Source: Candidatus Poribacteria bacterium (lineage in GTDB: Bacteria > Poribacteria > WGA-4E > WGA-3G). Taken from it: a stretch of 64,000 bases of DNA. The translations under genes were made by a program, and so were the position numbers. The notes under the pieces are model-generated. The model had not been told where the DNA came from and did no database searches. It saw only the letters and a list, made by a program, of their open reading frames with translations. Shown here piece by piece: positions 63,405-64,000 of this stretch (position 1 is the stretch's first letter; every line of letters starts with the position of its first letter). The DNA lies in the NCBI GenBank assembly GCA_022827625.1, contig JAJEIE010000027.1, positions 110,827-174,826 of the forward strand, written 5' to 3'.

Positions 63405-63600
63405 CAACTACCCACCGCTGAAGTGTTGGGCTTGTGAACATCCGTAGCCACACGGGGACCCACAAGTTAAACAGTCGTCTACAGTAATATATCGCGTATC
63501 TGGTGATGGCACACCGGAAGATGATATGGATGCTCCCCAAGTCTATATCCCCTCTGATACGTGATCTGGATGGGGAAACATATACCCCGTAAGGGAGAAT
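63405..63600 (+). ncRNA. Omega-RNA candidate upstream of iscB
   Basis: About 195 non-coding bases fold into consecutive stems: CCCACCGC with GTGTTGGG (63411-63430, one mismatch) inside the IS200/IS605-like context CAACTACCCAC...GGGCTTGTGA; CTTGTG/CACAAG enclosing CCGT/ACGG (63431-63466); ATATC/GATAT enclosing CTGGTG/CACCGG (63489-63527); CTCCC/GGGAG enclosing CCCC/GGGG (63533-63597). ACATCC (63439-63444) can pair with GGATGC (63528-63533) as a pseudoknot. The last stem reaches the ribosome site of iscB. In IscB systems the RNA lies 5' of the gene with its guide at the 5' end, so bases before about 63405 would be the guide and the element edge. The rest of the gap (63227-63404) shows no gene. 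Confidence 0.68.
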
Positions 63601-63608
63601 GCAAACTT

Positions 63609-64000
63609 ATGTTTGTGCCTGTAAAAACCAAAGATGGACAGCAACTGATGCCTCTGCACGCAGCACGCGCAAGAAAACTCATCAAGCGTAGCGAAGCAAC
63701 CCCCTATTGGGATAACGGCATCTATTGTATCCGTCTGAACAAAGAACCGTCTGATAGAGCTACACAAGCGATTGCTGTCGGTGTTGACCCCGGTAGCAAG
63801 AAGGAAGGCTTTACGGTCAAATCAGCGGCACATACCTACTTGAATGTGCAAGCCGATGCTCACCAGAAGGTCGGTAAAAAGATTGAAAAGCGTCGTGAGT
63901 TGCGGAGAGGTCGGCGTTCTCGGAAATGTCCGAACCGCATGAACCGCATGAACCGCCTTGCGAATAAAGAACGTATCCCCGCCGGCACGCGTGCGAGATG
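63609..64000 (+). CDS. iscB: IscB/IsrB-type RuvC nuclease, N-terminal part (cut by window end)
   Basis: About 130 residues visible from ATG 63609, with GGGAG 11 bases upstream. Three family marks: a PLMP-type N-terminal motif (QQLMPLHAARARKLIKR, residues 11-27), a RuvC-I motif with the catalytic Asp60 (VGVDPGSKKEGFTV), and the arginine-rich RRGRR bridge helix (99-103). This order is that of IscB, the ancestor of Cas9, and of IsrB, which lacks the HNH domain. The window ends before RuvC-II, HNH and the target-adjacent motif domain, so the two cannot be separated. No tnpA transposase is visible. Confidence 0.88.
   Translation, partial: MFVPVKTKDGQQLMPLHAARARKLIKRSEATPYWDNGIYCIRLNKEPSDRATQAIAVGVDPGSKKEGFTVKSAAHTYLNVQADAHQKVGKKIEKRRELRRGRRSRKCPNRMNRMNRLANKERIPAGTRAR

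Noticed and set aside
1..64000. tRNA, rRNA or CRISPR array
   Set aside because: No T-loop/acceptor pattern, conserved rRNA blocks or regularly spaced direct repeats were seen on reading; a tRNAscan-SE run would be needed to be certain.

Overview
This window looks like a chromosomal contig from an uncultured Gram-negative bacterium that uses the standard bacterial code (TAA, TAG and TGA all end genes). Base composition is moderate. Ribosome sites are strong (AGGAGG type), and several promoters match the sigma-70 consensus closely (TTGACA, 17 bases, TATAAT or TAAAAT). Three tandem outer-membrane DUF5916 proteins, a DUF4159 protein, an SR-rich secreted protein and a small bacterial microcompartment (BMC) locus suggest Candidatus Poribacteria or a neighbour in the PVC/FCB area. 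That placement is an inference from gene content; no rRNA or phylogenetic marker test was possible. I found no rRNA, tRNA or CRISPR array.

Layout. 1-8.3 kb: three paralogous CBM9-like/DUF5916 outer-membrane proteins (the first cut by the window edge), interleaved with a MacB/FtsX-type permease, a STAS protein and a truncated kinase-like fragment. 8.3-11 kb: a peptidase S51 and a TonB-like/DUF4159 gene split by an in-frame TGA. 11-14.7 kb: a rhodanese, then a pterin cluster with a tandem 6-pyruvoyl-tetrahydropterin synthase fusion, FolE and an SDR reductase. 14.8-17.6 kb: two CNNM/CorC membrane proteins on the minus strand. 17.7-25.3 kb: KDPG aldolase, a Ser/Thr kinase, an HpcH/HpaI aldolase, IolC, IolD, a zinc-ribbon protein and RlmB. 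25.3-32.9 kb: RadC, then a partner-switching and two-component signalling island (three STAS proteins, an anti-sigma-type ATPase, a PAS histidine kinase, two response regulators of which one has a PP2C output, and a UspA). 33-40.7 kb: ribosomal protein S1 with a long acidic extension, MetK, AhcY, a small membrane protein, a PfkB kinase and dihydrolipoyl dehydrogenase. 40.8-45.8 kb: two tandem promoters, a well-structured untranslated region and the large subunit of glutamate synthase.

45.8-62.5 kb is almost all on the minus strand. It holds an ExbB/ExbD energy-transduction operon (ExbB has a fused periplasmic domain), a 1107-residue lipoprotein with three EF-hand-like loops, a Wzz-like chain-length protein, an NTF2-like lipoprotein, a DUF5683 protein and the SR-rich secreted protein. 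It continues with the BMC locus (shell protein, PduL, flavoprotein-like protein), a TPR protein, a metallophosphoesterase, an HExxH peptidase and the molybdoenzyme MsrP.

The right edge (63.4-64 kb) carries the start of an IscB-type RuvC nuclease, preceded by about 200 bases that fold into nested hairpins. This fits an OMEGA (IscB/omega-RNA) locus of IS200/IS605 ancestry. The most interesting items are this IscB/RNA pair, the reduced BMC locus with a cysteine-rich insert in PduL, the structured RNA before gltB, the SR-rich secreted protein, the EF-hand lipoprotein and the TGA inside the DUF4159 gene.
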